Assembly (NCBI GenBank): GCA_944364705.1 | Contig: CALVWH010000094.1 | Location: 1 to 7,257 of the forward strand | DNA: 7,257 bases | Origin: an uncultured Bacilli bacterium | GTDB lineage: Bacteria; Bacillota_I; Bacilli_A; RF39; UBA660 | Direction of reading: 5' to 3' | Shown: positions 5,784 to 7,257 of the stretch, in pieces | Layout: each line of letters begins with the position of its first letter | Numbering within the stretch: the first letter of the stretch is position 1 | Position numbers and translations under genes: made by a program | The notes under the pieces: generated by a model | The model's input: the letters and a program-made list of their open reading frames with translations, nothing else | Told to the model about the DNA's origin: nothing | Databases searched by the model: none

Positions 5784-6722
5784 ATGCCAAGATTTAGTAT
5801 TATTGTTCCTATTTATAATGTCGAAAAATATTTAACTTCTTGCTTAGAAAGTATTCAAAAACAAACATTTTCTGATTTTGAAGTTTTAATGATTGATGAT
5901 GGAACGAAAGATGGAAGTAAAAAAATTATGAAAGCGTTTGAAAAAGATAAACGATTTCATTCTTATCATAAAGAAAACGGTGGACTTTCCGATGCTCGCA
6001 ATTATGGAATCGAAAGAGCAAAAGGAGAGTACTTACTATTTGTTGATTCGGATGATGCGATTCAAAAAGAATTATTGTTTCATTTAGATGAGGAAATTCA
6101 AAAACATCATCCAGAAGTTATAAAATTTCAAATTATGGTTCTTGGAAAAGAACAAAAAGAAGAAACCGTAAATTCTTTTTCTTCTTTAAATGGAGAAGAA
6201 GCCTTTGAAACTTTGATTTTAAATCCTTATTTTGTAACCGCTTGGTCTTATGCTTATCAAAGAAAATTTTTCATGAAACATCATTTTCAATATCAAAAAG
6301 GACGCTATCATGAAGATTTTGGGTTAACCCCTCTTATTATTTTAAAAGCAACTTCCGTCTCTTCCATTCCATACCTTGGCTATCAGTATTTCATAAGAGA
6401 AAACAGTATTATGACCGACCATAAGAAAACCTTTAAAAAAGCGATGGATTCTTTATATTTTTTTGATTTCCTTTTAGAAGAATCAAAAAAATTACCTTTG
6501 AAAGAAAAAACAAGAAAACTATTTCAAAGTTATCTTGCCAATACGTTATTATGTAAAAGCAAAGCGTTATCAAAAGAAGAAAAGAAATTTTTCCTTTTTG
6601 AATTAAAAAAAAGAAAAATCGATACTTTGCTTTTAGAGGATACCATCCTTCGAAAAGGAAAGAAATTTTTAATTAAACTTTCTTTACCTTTGTATGTTAC
6701 TTTTTTTGTTAAAGGATCGTGA
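5784..6722 (+). CDS. GT2 family glycosyltransferase (EpsE/WbbD-like, soluble GT-A type)
   Basis: This 312-residue protein probably adds a sugar to a growing surface polysaccharide at the cytoplasmic side of the membrane. The N-terminal GT-A fold shows VPIYNVEKYL (8-17), the nucleotide-binding IDDGTKDGS (37-45), GGLSDARNYGI, the metal-binding FVDSDD (86-91), and HEDF (176-179), whose ED is the typical acceptor-side or base motif of this subgroup. The C-terminal third (about 215-312) is lysine-rich without a clear membrane segment, although the last 20 residues are moderately hydrophobic and could sit on the membrane. Donor and acceptor sugars cannot be read from the sequence. It is the first gene after a sigma-A promoter and is followed after 4 bases by a second GT2 gene, with which it almost certainly forms an operon. 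Confidence 0.9.
   Translation: MPRFSIIVPIYNVEKYLTSCLESIQKQTFSDFEVLMIDDGTKDGSKKIMKAFEKDKRFHSYHKENGGLSDARNYGIERAKGEYLLFVDSDDAIQKELLFHLDEEIQKHHPEVIKFQIMVLGKEQKEETVNSFSSLNGEEAFETLILNPYFVTAWSYAYQRKFFMKHHFQYQKGRYHEDFGLTPLIILKATSVSSIPYLGYQYFIRENSIMTDHKKTFKKAMDSLYFFDFLLEESKKLPLKEKTRKLFQSYLANTLLCKSKALSKEEKKFFLFELKKRKIDTLLLEDTILRKGKKFLIKLSLPLYVTFFVKGS
6711..6716 (+). promoter_or_regulatory. Ribosome binding site for the TTG-started second glycosyltransferase
   Basis: AAAGGA lies inside the end of the preceding gene, 10 bases before TTG at 6727. No ATG or GTG in this frame occurs between the site and the conserved KISVIVPVYN, so TTG is the best start. Confidence 0.55.
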
Positions 6723-6726
6723 TATT

Positions 6727-7257
6727 TTGGTAAAAATTAGTGTAATTGTTCCAGTTTATAATACAGAAAATTATTTAAAAGAATGTATCGATAGTTTAAA
6801 AAAACAAACTTTCAAAGATTTTGAAGTCCTCTTTATTGATGATGGAAGTACCGATCAAAGTCTTTCTATTTTAAAACAAAATCAAGAAAAAAACTTTTTT
6901 ATTTATTCAAAAGAAAATGGTGGACAAGCAACGGCACGAAATTTAGGAATTCGAAAAGCTAGGGGAGAATATCTTACCTTTGTTGATAGTGATGATTTTA
7001 TCGCTTTCGATATGTTAGAAATCTTGTATCAGAAAGCAAAAGAAAAAGATGCTGATCTTGTTATTAGTGATTTAAAGAAAGTACAAGGAGAAAAACAAAC
7101 AGTTTTTTCCAATTATTTTGAAGTAAAAAAAGAAAAAAATAAAAATTATATGGTTTCTCATATGGGACCAGTCGCTCGTTTATATAAAAAAGAACTATTT
7201 ATAAAAAATCAAATCTTTTTTAAAGAACACGTAATTTATGAAGATTTAGCGAGCCTC
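6727..7257 (+). CDS. GT2 family glycosyltransferase (3' truncated by the window edge)
   Basis: The first 177 residues are present and the frame is open at the right edge. The GT-A motifs appear in order: ISVIVPVYNTENYL (4-17), FIDDGSTDQS (36-45), GGQATARNLGI, FVDSDD (85-90), and YEDLAS (171-176), the equivalent of the HEDF motif of the previous gene. It is clearly a paralogue of the gene at 5784-6722, with the same motif spacing at the N-terminus and the shared GEYLxFVDSDD block. The probable start is TTG at 6727, 4 bases after the upstream stop, so translation is probably coupled. It likely acts on the same polysaccharide with a different sugar or linkage. The remainder, usually another 100-200 residues in this family, lies outside the window. 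Confidence 0.88.
   Translation, partial: MVKISVIVPVYNTENYLKECIDSLKKQTFKDFEVLFIDDGSTDQSLSILKQNQEKNFFIYSKENGGQATARNLGIRKARGEYLTFVDSDDFIAFDMLEILYQKAKEKDADLVISDLKKVQGEKQTVFSNYFEVKKEKNKNYMVSHMGPVARLYKKELFIKNQIFFKEHVIYEDLASL

Overview
The window is AT-rich DNA on the standard bacterial code: TGA is used as a stop at the end of two genes, and tryptophans are TGG. It carries a sporulation sigma factor of the SigG type, together with Gram-positive style signals (AGGTG/AAAGGAGA ribosome sites, sigma-A promoters with 17-base spacers, A/T-flanked hairpin terminators). This suggests an endospore-forming low-GC Bacillota. An uncultured, gut-type Bacilli or Erysipelotrichia-like lineage is a guess from base composition, not something the sequence proves.

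Layout: (1) 2-121 is the tail of an upstream gene, closed by a strong terminator. (2) 190-2139 is a secreted GH25 muramidase with four tandem beta-sandwich-like repeats before an intact catalytic domain. (3) A terminator and a sigma-A promoter overlap at 2128-2164. (4) 2192-3797 is an overlapping gene pair: an orphan membrane-anchored coiled-coil protein and a membrane-anchored phosphodiester glycosidase (NAGPA/DUF2233 family). (5) 3949-4881 is a polyprenyl-phosphate type GT2 glycosyltransferase with its own promoter. (6) A bidirectional terminator separates it from sigG, which runs leftward at 4898-5671. (7) Rightward from a divergent promoter region come two tandem GT2 glycosyltransferases, 5784-6722 and 6727 to the right edge (incomplete).

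All the complete genes except sigG and the orphan have recognisable cell-envelope or surface-glycan roles: a wall hydrolase, a phosphodiester-linked sugar hydrolase, a lipid-linked sugar synthase and glycosyltransferases. The orphan is predicted to be at the membrane too. sigG sits alone among them, with a good match to a SigG-type promoter in front of its own start. Nothing resembles a mobile element, CRISPR array, tRNA or rRNA. The most notable items are the repeat-bearing GH25 enzyme, the orphan/phosphodiester glycosidase pair, and the isolated sigG with an apparently self-recognised promoter facing a vegetative-type promoter.
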